Part shown: positions 38,018-47,166 of the stretch, piece by piece
How positions within the stretch are numbered: position 1 is the first letter of the stretch
How the letters are laid out: each line of letters opens with the position of its first letter
Assembly (NCBI RefSeq): GCF_000376565.1
Contig: NZ_BARG01000047.1
Location: forward strand, 124,001-188,000
Length of the DNA: 64,000 nucleotides
Source: Streptomyces hokutonensis
GTDB taxonomy: Bacteria; Actinomycetota; Actinomycetes; Streptomycetales; Streptomycetaceae
Direction: 5' to 3'
Program-made: the position numbers and the translations under genes
The notes under the pieces: model-generated
Seen by the model: only the letters and a program-made list of their open reading frames with translations
Told to the model about the DNA's origin: nothing
Database searches by the model: none

Positions 38018-40201
38018 TCAGCGGGCCGTCCTCGTGAGTTCGAGAAGCAGGGCCTGCTCGGGGTTGAGGTTCGGCAGGGGCAGGCCCGCGACGGTGAGCA
38101 GTGAGCCGGGGAGGGACAGGCCGTCGGCGAGGGCCGCGGACAGCCAGGCCGGTTCCGTGATCTCGTGGAACGACGGGAGGCCCAGTTCGGTGCGTACCCG
38201 TACCCGGTACGTTGCCTCGGGGGTGAGGCCGGGCAGCTGTACTCGCCCGTACTGGCCCTCGGGGGACGTGGTGAGCCGTGCCCAGCAGTACAGCGCGGCC
38301 GAGCCGTCGTGGGCCACGACTCCGTGGAGCAGGGTCGACTCGTCGGTGAGGTCGGCGCGGATCGTGCGGCCGCCGTGGAGCAGGGGGCGGAGTTCGCGGT
38401 GGAGGGCGGTCCAGGCGGTGAGGCGGGCCAGTTCCTCGGAGGAGCAGCGAGTCAGGTCCTGTTCGATCCCCGCATGGCCGAACAAGGCCGTGGTCAGGCG
38501 GAGTTGGTCGGAGCTGACGCGGTTCGTGGTGTGGCTGGTGCGCGGGCCCACGTGGGTGCCGACCAGTTCCGGGGGCAGTAGTTGCGCGGTCCAGCGCTGG
38601 ATGGTCTGGCGTTCCACCGGGTCGTTGCAGTCCGAGGCCCAGACCCGGTCGGTCCGCTCCAGGATGCCCAGGTCGATCCGTCCGCCACCGGCGGCGCAGC
38701 TCTCGATCTCCAGGGCGGGGTGGCGCTCCCTGAGGGCGTCCATCAGCCGGTAGAGGGCCACCACCTGGGCGTGCGCCACGGGACGGTCGGCGGCGGAGTG
38801 CACGGTCTCGTGGAGTTCCCGGTTGTGGTCCCACTTGAGATACGCGATGGCGTACTTCTCCACGAGTGCGTCCAGCGCGTCCAACAGGTACTGCCAGGCA
38901 TCCGGGTTGACCAGGTCCAGCACATGCTGGTGGCGGGCCGCCGGGCCGACCCCGCGGGCGGGGCCCAGCACCCAGTCGGGATGCTCGCGGGCCAGGTCGG
39001 AGTCCAGGTTGATCATCTCTGGCTCCACCCACAACCCGAACTCCATGCCGAGCGAGCGCACATGGTCCACCAGCGGGGTCAGCCCCTCGGGCCACACCAC
39101 CGGGTCGACGGTCCAGTCGCCAAGGCCGGCGTCGTCCGAACGACGGCCCCGGAACCAGCCGTCGTCCAGCACGAACCGCTCGACACCGACCTCGGCGGCC
39201 CGGTCGGCGAGCCGTAGCAGCCGCTCCAGGTCGTGGTCGAAGTACACCGCCTCCCAGCTGTTGAGGATCACCGGGCGGGGGCCGCGCGGATGCGTGGGGC
39301 GGGCCCGGAGGAGGGTGTGGAAGCGGTCGGCGAGCCCGTCCAGGCCCTGCTCGGACCAGGCGAAGTGACAGACCGGAGCGGTGTACGACTCACCGGGCGC
39401 GAGCCGGATCTCCCCGGCCCGCAGGAGTTCACCGCCGCCGAGCACCCCCGCATGGGCACCCGCGCCCTCCGGCAACTGCTCGGCCAGATACCGCTGGTCG
39501 CCGCTCCAGGCCACATGGACCGCCCAGATCTCCCCGTCGCGGAAACCGAATCCTGGCACGCCCACCGCCATGACGTACGGCGAGTCCACTCCCGGCTTGC
39601 CCCGCCGCACCTCACGGGCATGGGTGCCGAAGCCCAGCGGCCGCCGCTGAGGTGACCGCTCCCGGCTCCACTTGCCGGTGAAGTCGAGGACCTCGGACGC
39701 CCGGCGCGGCAGCGGCAGCAGCGTCGTGACGCCCGCCAGGTCGTACGGCGCCGGGTCGGCGTCAGGCCGGCGGGTGAGCGTGGTCCGTGCGCCCAGTACC
39801 CCCGAGGGCTCCAGGCGGTAGGAGAGCGTGACGTCGAGTCCGGTGCCGGGGTCGGTAAGGTGAAGGGTCAACTCCCCGCCCGTAGAACGTGGTTGGTACG
39901 AACTGTCGGTCAGGGTCAGGCGGGGCGCGGCGAACGCGCCGGCGGCATGGCCCTCCTGGGCGGGGGTGCCGGACCAGGCGTCGGCCTCGGTGGGCCAGAC
40001 GGTGAACCGGCGCGGGATGTCGACGGAGTTGTTGAGCACGGCGGGTTCGCCGGTCAGGGCGAGCGCGGCCAGGGCGTCCTGCGTGAGGTCGCCCAGGTCG
40101 GCCCCCCAGTGCAGCACCCTGGGCACCGGCTCGGTGAGCTCCACGACGAGGGCGGTGCCCGCCGCGCGCAGGATGTGGATCCGCGCCGTGGTGTCCGGCA
40201 T
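38018..40201 (-). CDS. GH36 alpha-galactosidase, cytoplasmic
   Basis: Product of 727 residues with no signal peptide. It has an N-terminal beta-sandwich, then the TIM barrel: VLDDGWFRGRRSDDAG, LWVEPEMINLDSDLAREHPD, nucleophile Asp in YLKWDHNRE, and acid/base Asp in WASDCNDPVERQ. It removes terminal alpha-1,6 (or other alpha-linked) galactose from imported oligosaccharides. ATG 40201 has AAAGGA about 9 bases upstream. It is the last gene of the seven-gene glycan operon, separated from the binding protein by a strong hairpin. Confidence 0.92.
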   Translation of the reverse strand: MPDTTARIHILRAAGTALVVELTEPVPRVLHWGADLGDLTQDALAALALTGEPAVLNNSVDIPRRFTVWPTEADAWSGTPAQEGHAAGAFAAPRLTLTDSSYQPRSTGGELTLHLTDPGTGLDVTLSYRLEPSGVLGARTTLTRRPDADPAPYDLAGVTTLLPLPRRASEVLDFTGKWSRERSPQRRPLGFGTHAREVRRGKPGVDSPYVMAVGVPGFGFRDGEIWAVHVAWSGDQRYLAEQLPEGAGAHAGVLGGGELLRAGEIRLAPGESYTAPVCHFAWSEQGLDGLADRFHTLLRARPTHPRGPRPVILNSWEAVYFDHDLERLLRLADRAAEVGVERFVLDDGWFRGRRSDDAGLGDWTVDPVVWPEGLTPLVDHVRSLGMEFGLWVEPEMINLDSDLAREHPDWVLGPARGVGPAARHQHVLDLVNPDAWQYLLDALDALVEKYAIAYLKWDHNRELHETVHSAADRPVAHAQVVALYRLMDALRERHPALEIESCAAGGGRIDLGILERTDRVWASDCNDPVERQTIQRWTAQLLPPELVGTHVGPRTSHTTNRVSSDQLRLTTALFGHAGIEQDLTRCSSEELARLTAWTALHRELRPLLHGGRTIRADLTDESTLLHGVVAHDGSAALYCWARLTTSPEGQYGRVQLPGLTPEATYRVRVRTELGLPSFHEITEPAWLSAALADGLSLPGSLLTVAGLPLPNLNPEQALLLELTRTAR

Positions 40202-40230
40202 GAACAGTCCTTTCCGAGCGCCCGGTGCCA

Positions 40231-40262
40231 CCGGACGGGCCCGGCTCAGTGGGCCCGTCCGG
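40231..40262 (-). promoter_or_regulatory. Strong hairpin between the sugar-binding protein and GH36 genes
   Basis: CCGGACGGGCCC (40231-40242) and GGGCCCGTCCGG (40251-40262) are perfect 12-bp arms with an 8-base loop. Placed just after the binding-protein gene, it could protect the upstream mRNA and partly terminate transcription, giving more binding protein than GH36, as at other ABC sugar operons. Confidence 0.5.
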
Positions 40263-40295
40263 CGGCCGGACAGGGAGTGCGGAGGAGGGGTGGGG

Positions 40296-41657
40296 TCACT
40301 TCTTGGCGAGCAGCTGCTTGCTCTGGTTCTGCATGTCCGTGAAGACGGAGTCGCTCTTCTGACCGGCGAAGTAGGCCTGGAACAGGGGCTGGAACGCGTC
40401 CTGGAGCGCCGCGCCGTTGCCGTAGACCGGGGACGGGTAGAGCACCTTGTCCTTGATCATGTCCGTGAAGACGGACAGGTCGACGCCCGTCTTGGCCAGC
40501 GCCGCGGCCGAGGCGTCCATGGAGGCCGGGATCGACGGGAAGAAGGTGCCCGTCAGGGAGGCCTTGGACTGGCAGGCCTCACTGCCCATGTACGAGACCC
40601 ACTTCCAGGCCAGGTCGGGGTTCTTGGTGCCGGCCCAGATGTTGTTGCCGTTGGAGTTGCTCAGCACGGACCTGGTCTTGCCGTCGGGGCCGTAGGGAGT
40701 GGGGGCGATCCCGACCTTGACGCCGGGGATCTTCACGAAGGTCGAGGCCTCCCACGAACCACCGGTCTCCATCGCGACCTTGCCGGAGGACAGCAGGTCG
40801 ACGTCGCTGACGCTGTCGTTGAACTGCCCGATCTTCGGCGCGTAGCCCTTGTCGGTCAGGGAGCGGATCCAGTCCATGGTCTTCACGAACCGCGGGTCGG
40901 CGTAGTTGAACACCGTCGGCCAGGTGGTCTTGTCGCCCAGCCGCCAGCCCGTGGTGCTGACCAGCGGGTTCCAGGTGAACTGGCCGATGAAGTCCTTCGA
41001 CGCGATCTCCCCGTAGCCGTACGTCTTGATGTGCGACTTGTCGAAGCCCTTCGCATCGCCGCGCCGGCCCTTGGTGTCGATCGTCAGGTGGGCGATCATC
41101 TTGCCCAGCGTGCCGCCGTTGTCGGGGTTCCAGTTCAGCGACTTGACGTCCTGGTCGGTGTACCCGGCCTTCTTGATGGCGTCCTCGTTGAAGTAGACGC
41201 CGGACGCCGCCCAGTCCAGGGGCAGGGCGTACTGCTTGCCGTCGGTGAACTTCCAGGCGTCCACGCCGACCGAGAACCGGGACAGGTCGAAGTTGTCCTT
41301 CTTGATGTAGTCGTCCATCGCCAGCAGTTGGTGCTGGGAGGCGTACGCCTGGAAGAACTGGACGCTGTTCTGGAAGGCGTCGGGCGCGTTGCCGGCCACG
41401 AATCCGGCGGTCAGCTTGGTGAAGTAGTCGTTCACGTTGTACTGCGTGATCTTCACCTTGGTGCCGGGGTTGGCCTTCTCGAAGTCCGTGGCGCACACCT
41501 TGTACGCGGCGGCCTGCTTGTCGTCCCAGGTCCACCAGTTGACGGTCTTCGAACCACCGGCGGAGGAGGAGCCGTTGGAGCACGCGGAGAGCAGCGCGGC
41601 CAGCGTGAGCGTGGCGCCCAGCGCGACCGTCTTCCGAACTCCCTTGATTCTTCTCAT
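40296..41657 (-). CDS. CUT1-type sugar ABC importer, substrate-binding lipoprotein
   Basis: Product of 453 residues. The signal peptide ends in lipobox LLSAC, so it is a lipid-anchored surface protein. The fold is the family 1 solute-binding type: VNWWTWDDKQAAAYKVCATDF, FEKANPGTKVKI, LPLDWAASGVYFNEDA, ETGGSWEAS. It captures an oligosaccharide for the two permeases in the operon. ATG overlaps the stop of the upstream esterase (ATGA), an unusual position for a binding-protein gene, which normally precedes the permeases. Confidence 0.9.
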   Translation of the reverse strand: MRRIKGVRKTVALGATLTLAALLSACSNGSSSAGGSKTVNWWTWDDKQAAAYKVCATDFEKANPGTKVKITQYNVNDYFTKLTAGFVAGNAPDAFQNSVQFFQAYASQHQLLAMDDYIKKDNFDLSRFSVGVDAWKFTDGKQYALPLDWAASGVYFNEDAIKKAGYTDQDVKSLNWNPDNGGTLGKMIAHLTIDTKGRRGDAKGFDKSHIKTYGYGEIASKDFIGQFTWNPLVSTTGWRLGDKTTWPTVFNYADPRFVKTMDWIRSLTDKGYAPKIGQFNDSVSDVDLLSSGKVAMETGGSWEASTFVKIPGVKVGIAPTPYGPDGKTRSVLSNSNGNNIWAGTKNPDLAWKWVSYMGSEACQSKASLTGTFFPSIPASMDASAAALAKTGVDLSVFTDMIKDKVLYPSPVYGNGAALQDAFQPLFQAYFAGQKSDSVFTDMQNQSKQLLAKK

Positions 41658-42691
41658 TGTTCCTTCTCTCGGGATGACGCGGTCGGTGCGGGGGACGGCT
41701 GCACCAGCGGATGGGACGACGTCTTGAGGAGGGCGCCGAAGGCGCCCAGTGCGATGGCCAGGTCCTCGGGCCCGCCGGCGTCGTGGCCGTTGAACTCCCA
41801 GAGCCGCAGCTCCTTTGGGCCGGCGTAGGCGTGGTAGGCGGCGATCGCGGTGACGGCCGGGCACACCTCGTCGCGCAGCCCGGCGGAGAACCAGGCCGGG
41901 GCGTTCGCGCGGCGGGCGAAGGCGAGTCCGTCGAAGTAGCCGAGGGTGTCGAAGGTCTGCTCCACCAGGTCCCGGCGGGCCGCCAGATAGCCGATGATCT
42001 CGGCGTAGGGCTCGGCGGAGGTGAGCCGGGTGGCGTGCCGGATGTCGCAGAGGAACGGCGACTGGAAGTGGGCGGCGGCGAGGTCGGGCACCAGTCCGGC
42101 GACCGCGAGGGCGATGCCGCCGCCCTGGCTGGGGCCGACCACGGCGACCCGCTCCGGGTCGACGAGATCGGTACGGGCGCGCAGCGCGTCCACGGCCCGG
42201 ACGGCGTCGGTGAACACCCGCCGGTAGACGTAGGTTTCCTTGTCCTCGATGCCCCGGGTGAGGAATCCGGGATGCGCCGGGCCGCTGCCGACCGGGTCGG
42301 GGGTCGCGCCCCCGCCCGCCCACGCGCCGCCCTGACCGCGCGCGTCCACCAGCAGATGCGCGTACTCGGCGGACGCCCACAGCAGGTCGTCGATCGGGGC
42401 ACCGCGCCCACTGCCGTAGCCATGGAACTGGACCACGGCGGGCAGCGTGCCGCCCCGCTGCCGGGGCATCCGCAGCCAGGCGCGGACGGGGTGCCCGCCG
42501 AAGCCGGGCAGTACGGCGTCGAAGACGTCGACCGTCTCCAACCCGGTGGCGACCTCGGTCAGTTGGAGGGTGGCCTCCTGTCCGGCGCGGGTCTCGGCGA
42601 GGGTGCCCTTCCAGAAGGTGTCGAAGTCGGCGGGCTCCCGGTAGGCGCTGCGATAGGCGAACAGCTCGGGTACGTCCTGTTCGGTCAGCAC
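41654..42691 (-). CDS. CE7-type acetyl esterase (acetylxylan esterase / cephalosporin C deacetylase family)
   Basis: Product of 345 residues, no signal peptide. Family marks: FDTFWKGTLAETR near the N-terminus, VQFHGYGSGRG (oxyanion hole), VDARGQGG, nucleophile GPSQGGG, and late Asp/His (GLRDEVCP, FNGHDAGG). CE7 enzymes remove O-acetyl groups from short sugars in the cytoplasm. Its presence implies that the imported oligosaccharide is acetylated. GTG 42691 overlaps the end of GH95 by 7 bases; its stop overlaps the binding-protein start. Confidence 0.88.
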   Translation of the reverse strand: MLTEQDVPELFAYRSAYREPADFDTFWKGTLAETRAGQEATLQLTEVATGLETVDVFDAVLPGFGGHPVRAWLRMPRQRGGTLPAVVQFHGYGSGRGAPIDDLLWASAEYAHLLVDARGQGGAWAGGGATPDPVGSGPAHPGFLTRGIEDKETYVYRRVFTDAVRAVDALRARTDLVDPERVAVVGPSQGGGIALAVAGLVPDLAAAHFQSPFLCDIRHATRLTSAEPYAEIIGYLAARRDLVEQTFDTLGYFDGLAFARRANAPAWFSAGLRDEVCPAVTAIAAYHAYAGPKELRLWEFNGHDAGGPEDLAIALGAFGALLKTSSHPLVQPSPAPTASSREKEQ

Positions 42692-45102
42692 GGCACCGGC
42701 TCCCCTCGGGGCCGCAGATCGGTGTCCAACTCGACCTGGTGACCGGCCGGAAGCAGCAGCTCGGCCGTCCGGTCGCGATACCGGATCCGTACCGGCTCAC
42801 CGGCGTCACCCGCGTGCCTGCGCACGGTCGCACCGGTCAACTCGCCCTCGTTCCAGGCGAAGTCGACGGCCAGACCGCCCCGGCAGCGCAGGTCGCGGGC
42901 CTCGCCCTCGGCCCACTGCGCGGGCAGCGCGGGCAGCAGATGGAGCGTGCCGGTGTGGCTCTGGACCACCATCTCGGCGAGGCCGGCCATCAGCCCGTAG
43001 TTGCCGTCGATCTGGAACGGCGGATGCGTGGAGAACAGGTTGGGCAGCAGCCCGCCCCAACGCGAGCCGTCCACCGGGGCGTTCACTCCGGAGTCGCCGT
43101 CAAGTGGCCGTACGGCTTCGAGGAACAGCGAGCGCGCGGTGGGGGCATCGCGCAGCCACGCCCGCAGAGCGATCTTCCAGGACCAGGACCAGCCCATCGC
43201 CCCGGGCCCGCGCCGGTCCATCGACTTCCTTGCGGCGTCGGCCAGTTCGGGGGTCGAGTCGGGATCGATCAGACCCAGCGGGTGTACGGCGATCAGGTGC
43301 GAGAGATGACGGTGGTGCGGGTCGGCCTCGGTGAGGTCCTCGGCCCACTCCTGGAGCCGGCCCTCCGGCGAGACGGGCAGTGGGCGCAGCCGGGGCAACG
43401 CCGCGCGTATCTCGCCGGTCAGTGGGGTGTCCAGATCGAGCAACTCGGCTGCCAGCAGGGCCCGTTGGAAGGTGGCCCGGATCAGCGCCAGGTCCATGGC
43501 GGCGGAGCGGGTCAGGGACCTTGGGACGCCGTCGGCCAGGAACAGGTTCTCCGGGGAGGTCGACGGCAGGGTGTCGAGGTAACCCGTGCCGTCGTCGACC
43601 AGCCAGTCGATAAGGAACTCGGCGCAGCCACTGAGCAACGGCCAGGCACGCTCCCGCAGAAAGACGAGGTTGCGGGTGAACTCGTAGTGGTCCCACAGGT
43701 GTTGGGACAGCCACGCGCCGCCCATCATCCACAGCGCCCACGAGGTGTTGCCGTGCCCCATGCCGACCGGCAGCGCCCATCCCCACGGATCGGTGTTGTG
43801 GTGGGCCACCCAGCCGCGCGCACCGTACAACTCCCGTGCCACACGCGTGCCTTGGACGGCCATGCGGTCCAGCAGGTCGAAGAGGGGCGCGTGACAGGCG
43901 CTGAGCCCGACCGTCTCCGCGCCCCAGTAGTTCATCTGGGTGTTGATGTTGATCGTGTAGTTGGACGACCAGGCGGGGCGCAGCTCGGCGTTCCAGATGC
44001 CCTGGAGGTTGGCCGGGGGGCCGGTGTGCGGGCGGGAGGCGGTGGCCAGGAGATGGCGGCCGAGCTGGAACAGCACGGTGGCGGTGAGGAGTTCGTCGTC
44101 GCCGCCGAGGATGTCGCGGGCGACGTCGTAGGTGCCGGAGCGGCGCGGCCCGACACGCAGGGACGTGCCGCCCAACAGAGCCCGTACGTCTGCCTCGTGG
44201 TCCTTGAGGAGACGGTCGGCGCCCTGTGCGAGGGCCCGCGCCGCGAGTTCGGCGGCCTCGGCCGGATGGGCGGAGCGGTCCACGGCCGGGGCCCCGCTCC
44301 AGTCGCGGTGGGCCGCGGTGGAGCTGGCGAGGGTGAGCAGGACGTGCGAGGCGCCGGTGACGCGCAGGCCTCCCTCGTCGTCCACGGTCGTCGTGCCGTC
44401 GGTGCCCACGGCGAGCGCGAGGGCGCCGAAGGGGTCGTAGCCGTCGACGGGACCGTCCGCGTAACGCAGCGGTTCCGCGACCTCGGGTTCGTGCTCGGGG
44501 GCGCCGTCCACCGGTATCTCGATGCCCAGCGTGATGCCGTCGGGCGCGGCCGAGCGGAGCAACTCCCGCAGCGGGGTGGACAGTTCGACGGCCAGGTCGA
44601 CCGTGCCGGCGTCCGCGTCCAGCGTCACGCACAGCGCACCGGTGACGGCGTCGGCCCAGACCCGGCGCCGTACCGTCGTCCCGTCGAGGTCGAAGCCGTC
44701 CTCGGCGACCGCGGTGTCGAGGTCGAGCGTCCGGCCGAGGTACTGGGCGCGCTCGCCGCCCGGCACGGTCAAGTGCAGGTCGGCGTACGGCAGATACTCC
44801 TGGGTGTAGGACCCCTCGAAGGTCATCAGGAGGGACTCGGCGCGGTCCTGGTCGCCGGCGCGCAGCGCGGCGCGGACCTCTTCGAGCCGCTCCGGTCCTG
44901 CCCCTTGCGCGCGGAGTGCGGCGAGAGCGGTGGCCGGTCCGCCGGGGGTGCCGGACCAGACGGTGGAGTCGTTGATCTGGATACGGGTCCGGCCGGTGCC
45001 GCCGAAGACCATCGCGCCGATCCTGCCGTTGCCGACCGGGGCGGCCTCCGTCCAGGTGGCGGCGGGCGCGGGCCAGCTCAGCACCAGGTCGCTGGAGTGC
45101 AT
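42685..45102 (-). CDS. GH95 glycoside hydrolase (alpha-L-fucosidase / alpha-L-galactosidase family)
   Basis: Product of 805 residues, no signal peptide, so intracellular. The inverting GH95 residues known from the bifidobacterial 1,2-alpha-L-fucosidase are conserved: Asn pair in NINTQMNYWGAE, Glu in LPSTSPEN, Asp in FQIDGNYG. N-terminal GH95 sandwich begins WPAPAATWTEAAPVGNGRIG. It would remove alpha-1,2-L-fucose or alpha-L-galactose from imported oligosaccharides; specificity cannot be settled by eye. ATG 45102; the frame is open far upstream through the permease genes but that is a shadow. Confidence 0.9.
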   Translation of the reverse strand: MHSSDLVLSWPAPAATWTEAAPVGNGRIGAMVFGGTGRTRIQINDSTVWSGTPGGPATALAALRAQGAGPERLEEVRAALRAGDQDRAESLLMTFEGSYTQEYLPYADLHLTVPGGERAQYLGRTLDLDTAVAEDGFDLDGTTVRRRVWADAVTGALCVTLDADAGTVDLAVELSTPLRELLRSAAPDGITLGIEIPVDGAPEHEPEVAEPLRYADGPVDGYDPFGALALAVGTDGTTTVDDEGGLRVTGASHVLLTLASSTAAHRDWSGAPAVDRSAHPAEAAELAARALAQGADRLLKDHEADVRALLGGTSLRVGPRRSGTYDVARDILGGDDELLTATVLFQLGRHLLATASRPHTGPPANLQGIWNAELRPAWSSNYTININTQMNYWGAETVGLSACHAPLFDLLDRMAVQGTRVARELYGARGWVAHHNTDPWGWALPVGMGHGNTSWALWMMGGAWLSQHLWDHYEFTRNLVFLRERAWPLLSGCAEFLIDWLVDDGTGYLDTLPSTSPENLFLADGVPRSLTRSAAMDLALIRATFQRALLAAELLDLDTPLTGEIRAALPRLRPLPVSPEGRLQEWAEDLTEADPHHRHLSHLIAVHPLGLIDPDSTPELADAARKSMDRRGPGAMGWSWSWKIALRAWLRDAPTARSLFLEAVRPLDGDSGVNAPVDGSRWGGLLPNLFSTHPPFQIDGNYGLMAGLAEMVVQSHTGTLHLLPALPAQWAEGEARDLRCRGGLAVDFAWNEGELTGATVRRHAGDAGEPVRIRYRDRTAELLLPAGHQVELDTDLRPRGEPVPC

Positions 45103-45134
45103 GGCTGTGTCGTCCAATCGCGGGGTACGGCCGG

Positions 45135-46073
45135 TCACTTGAGGCCGGAGAAGCCGATGGAGTTGACGATGCGCTTGCCGAAGGCGACGAACAGCAGCAG
45201 CATCGGCAGGGCCGCGACCAGGGCGGCGGCCATCAACCCGGCCCAGTCGGGGGCGGCTTGGGGCGAGGACTGCTTGAAGACGCCGAGCGCGAGGGTCAGC
45301 GGCTCCACGTCCTGGCTGTTGGTGATCAGCAGCGGCCAGAAGTAGTCGTTCCAGGCGTTGACGAACATCAGCAGCGACACGGTCGCGATCGGAGCCGACG
45401 ACATCGGCAGCACGATCCGGAAGAAGATCCGCAGCGGGCCCGCCCCGTCGAGGATCGCGGCCTCCTCGACCTCGTTGCTCAGCCCCAGCATGAACTGCCG
45501 CAGGAAGAACAGCGTGAACGCCTGGAAGAGCGCCCCGGGCAGGATCAGTCCGGCGAACGTGTTGGTCAGGCCGAGGTCTTTGACGAACACGAAGTTGGGC
45601 AGCAGCGTGAAGACGCTGGGCACCATCAACGCGGTGATGAGAATGTTGAAGACCAGGTTGCGGCCACGCCAGTGCAGCCGGGAGAACGCGTAGGCGCCGG
45701 CCGAGGCGAACAGGACGATCAGCACGGTCTGCACGGACGCGTAGATCAGCGAATTGCGCAGGTACAGCGCGATGTTGATGGCCGCGCCCGAGCCGCCCTG
45801 GGCCTGTGCGTCGGCGGTTGAGGCGATACCGAGGACGCGTTCGAAGGCACCCCAGGTGAAGCCCACCGGCAGCGGTGAGGACGGGTGCGTCGACAGCTTG
45901 TAGTTGTTGGACAGCGCGGTGCGCAGGATCCAGTAGAACGGGAAGAGGGTGATCAGGACGACGATGCCCAGATAGGTCCAGGCGACGATCCTGCCGGGGG
46001 AGAGGCTTCTGCGGTTCTTCCGCGGCCGGGGCCGCGCGGTGGCCGCCCGGCCGGGGGCGAGGGTGACTGCCAT
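45135..46073 (-). CDS. CUT1-type sugar ABC importer, permease 2 (MalG-like)
   Basis: Product of 312 residues with six transmembrane helices. The first (IVAWTYLGIVVLITLFPFYW) follows a basic N-terminus. The EAA loop VEEAAILDGAGPLRIFFR, then IVLPM, docks the ATPase. AAGGAG precedes ATG 46073. It pairs with the permease 11 bases upstream. Confidence 0.92.
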   Translation of the reverse strand: MAVTLAPGRAATARPRPRKNRRSLSPGRIVAWTYLGIVVLITLFPFYWILRTALSNNYKLSTHPSSPLPVGFTWGAFERVLGIASTADAQAQGGSGAAINIALYLRNSLIYASVQTVLIVLFASAGAYAFSRLHWRGRNLVFNILITALMVPSVFTLLPNFVFVKDLGLTNTFAGLILPGALFQAFTLFFLRQFMLGLSNEVEEAAILDGAGPLRIFFRIVLPMSSAPIATVSLLMFVNAWNDYFWPLLITNSQDVEPLTLALGVFKQSSPQAAPDWAGLMAAALVAALPMLLLFVAFGKRIVNSIGFSGLK

Positions 46074-46084
46074 GACGGGCTCCT

Positions 46085-47110
46085 TCAGCTGAGGTCGGAT
46101 TCATTGGCGCGGGCGAGCCGCAGCTGGGTGAAGGTGACCGTGATGAGCAGGGCGAACAGGGCCAGCGAGAGGGTGGCGGCGTAGCCGAAGTCGAACTGCC
46201 TGAACGCCTTGCTGTAGATGTACATCTGCAGCACGTTCGAGGCGTTCGCCGGGCCGCCCTGGGTGGTGACCTGCACGATGTCGAACACCTGGAAGGAGTT
46301 GATCACCGTCAGGACGACCACCATGACCAGGATCGGCCGCAGCAGCGGCACTGTGAGGCGCCGGAACATCTGCACTTCGCCGGCGCCGTCCACCCGGCCG
46401 GCCTCGTAGATGGTGGAGGGGATGGTCTGCAGTCCGGCGAAGATCAGCAGGGAGTAGTAGCCCATCCACTTCCAGATGCTGATCGCGGCGAGGGACGGGA
46501 TGGCCCAGGCGCTGCTGCCGAAGAAGAGGATGGAGTGGCCCGTCAGATGCTGCAGGACGAGGCTGACGACACCGAGGGAAGGGTCGAGCATCCACTGCCA
46601 GACCAGCGCGGCGATGACGTTGGAGATCAGGAACGGCAGCAGGATCACTCCGCGCAGCGCCGACGACTTGGTCACCCGGTGCAGCACCACGGCCGTCACC
46701 AGGGAGGCCAATGTGCCGAAGACGACGGCCAGGATCACGAAGTAGACGGTGACGAGCAGGGAGTGCCAGAAGACGTCGTCGCCGAACATCTGGTGGAAGT
46801 TGGCCAGTCCCACCCAGTGCGGCGGGGTGAGGACATGGAAGTCGGTGAAGCTGAGGTAGATGCCTCGGAGGGTCGGATAGGCGTAGAAGACCGCGAATCC
46901 GACTACGGAGGGAATGATCAGCAGGAGTGCGACCGGCAGGTCGCGGCGGCGGGCCGCCGCGGACCTGGTCGGCGCGTATCGGCTCGCTCTGCGGGCCGAA
47001 CGGGTCTTGCGGATGCGGGGGGTTGAGCCGGGGGCGGTGGCCGTGGTGGTCACCGCGGCGGACGGCGGTGGGGTCGGCGTCTTGGGCTCGCCCTGTGATG
47101 TGACCACCAC
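46085..47110 (-). CDS. CUT1-type sugar ABC importer, permease 1 (MalF-like)
   Basis: Product of 341 residues with six transmembrane helices after a long Pro/Thr-rich cytoplasmic tail. EAA loop: YEAGRVDGAGEVQMFRRLTV. No ATPase gene lies in the operon; Streptomyces sugar importers commonly share the ATPase MsiK encoded elsewhere. GTG 47110 has GAGGAG upstream. It is 56 bases after the GH27 gene. Confidence 0.92.
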   Translation of the reverse strand: MVVTSQGEPKTPTPPPSAAVTTTATAPGSTPRIRKTRSARRASRYAPTRSAAARRRDLPVALLLIIPSVVGFAVFYAYPTLRGIYLSFTDFHVLTPPHWVGLANFHQMFGDDVFWHSLLVTVYFVILAVVFGTLASLVTAVVLHRVTKSSALRGVILLPFLISNVIAALVWQWMLDPSLGVVSLVLQHLTGHSILFFGSSAWAIPSLAAISIWKWMGYYSLLIFAGLQTIPSTIYEAGRVDGAGEVQMFRRLTVPLLRPILVMVVVLTVINSFQVFDIVQVTTQGGPANASNVLQMYIYSKAFRQFDFGYAATLSLALFALLITVTFTQLRLARANESDLS

Positions 47111-47166
47111 GGAACTCTCCTCGGATGTCGGTCGGTTGGAGGTTGGTCGGGTCGGACGGACGACCG

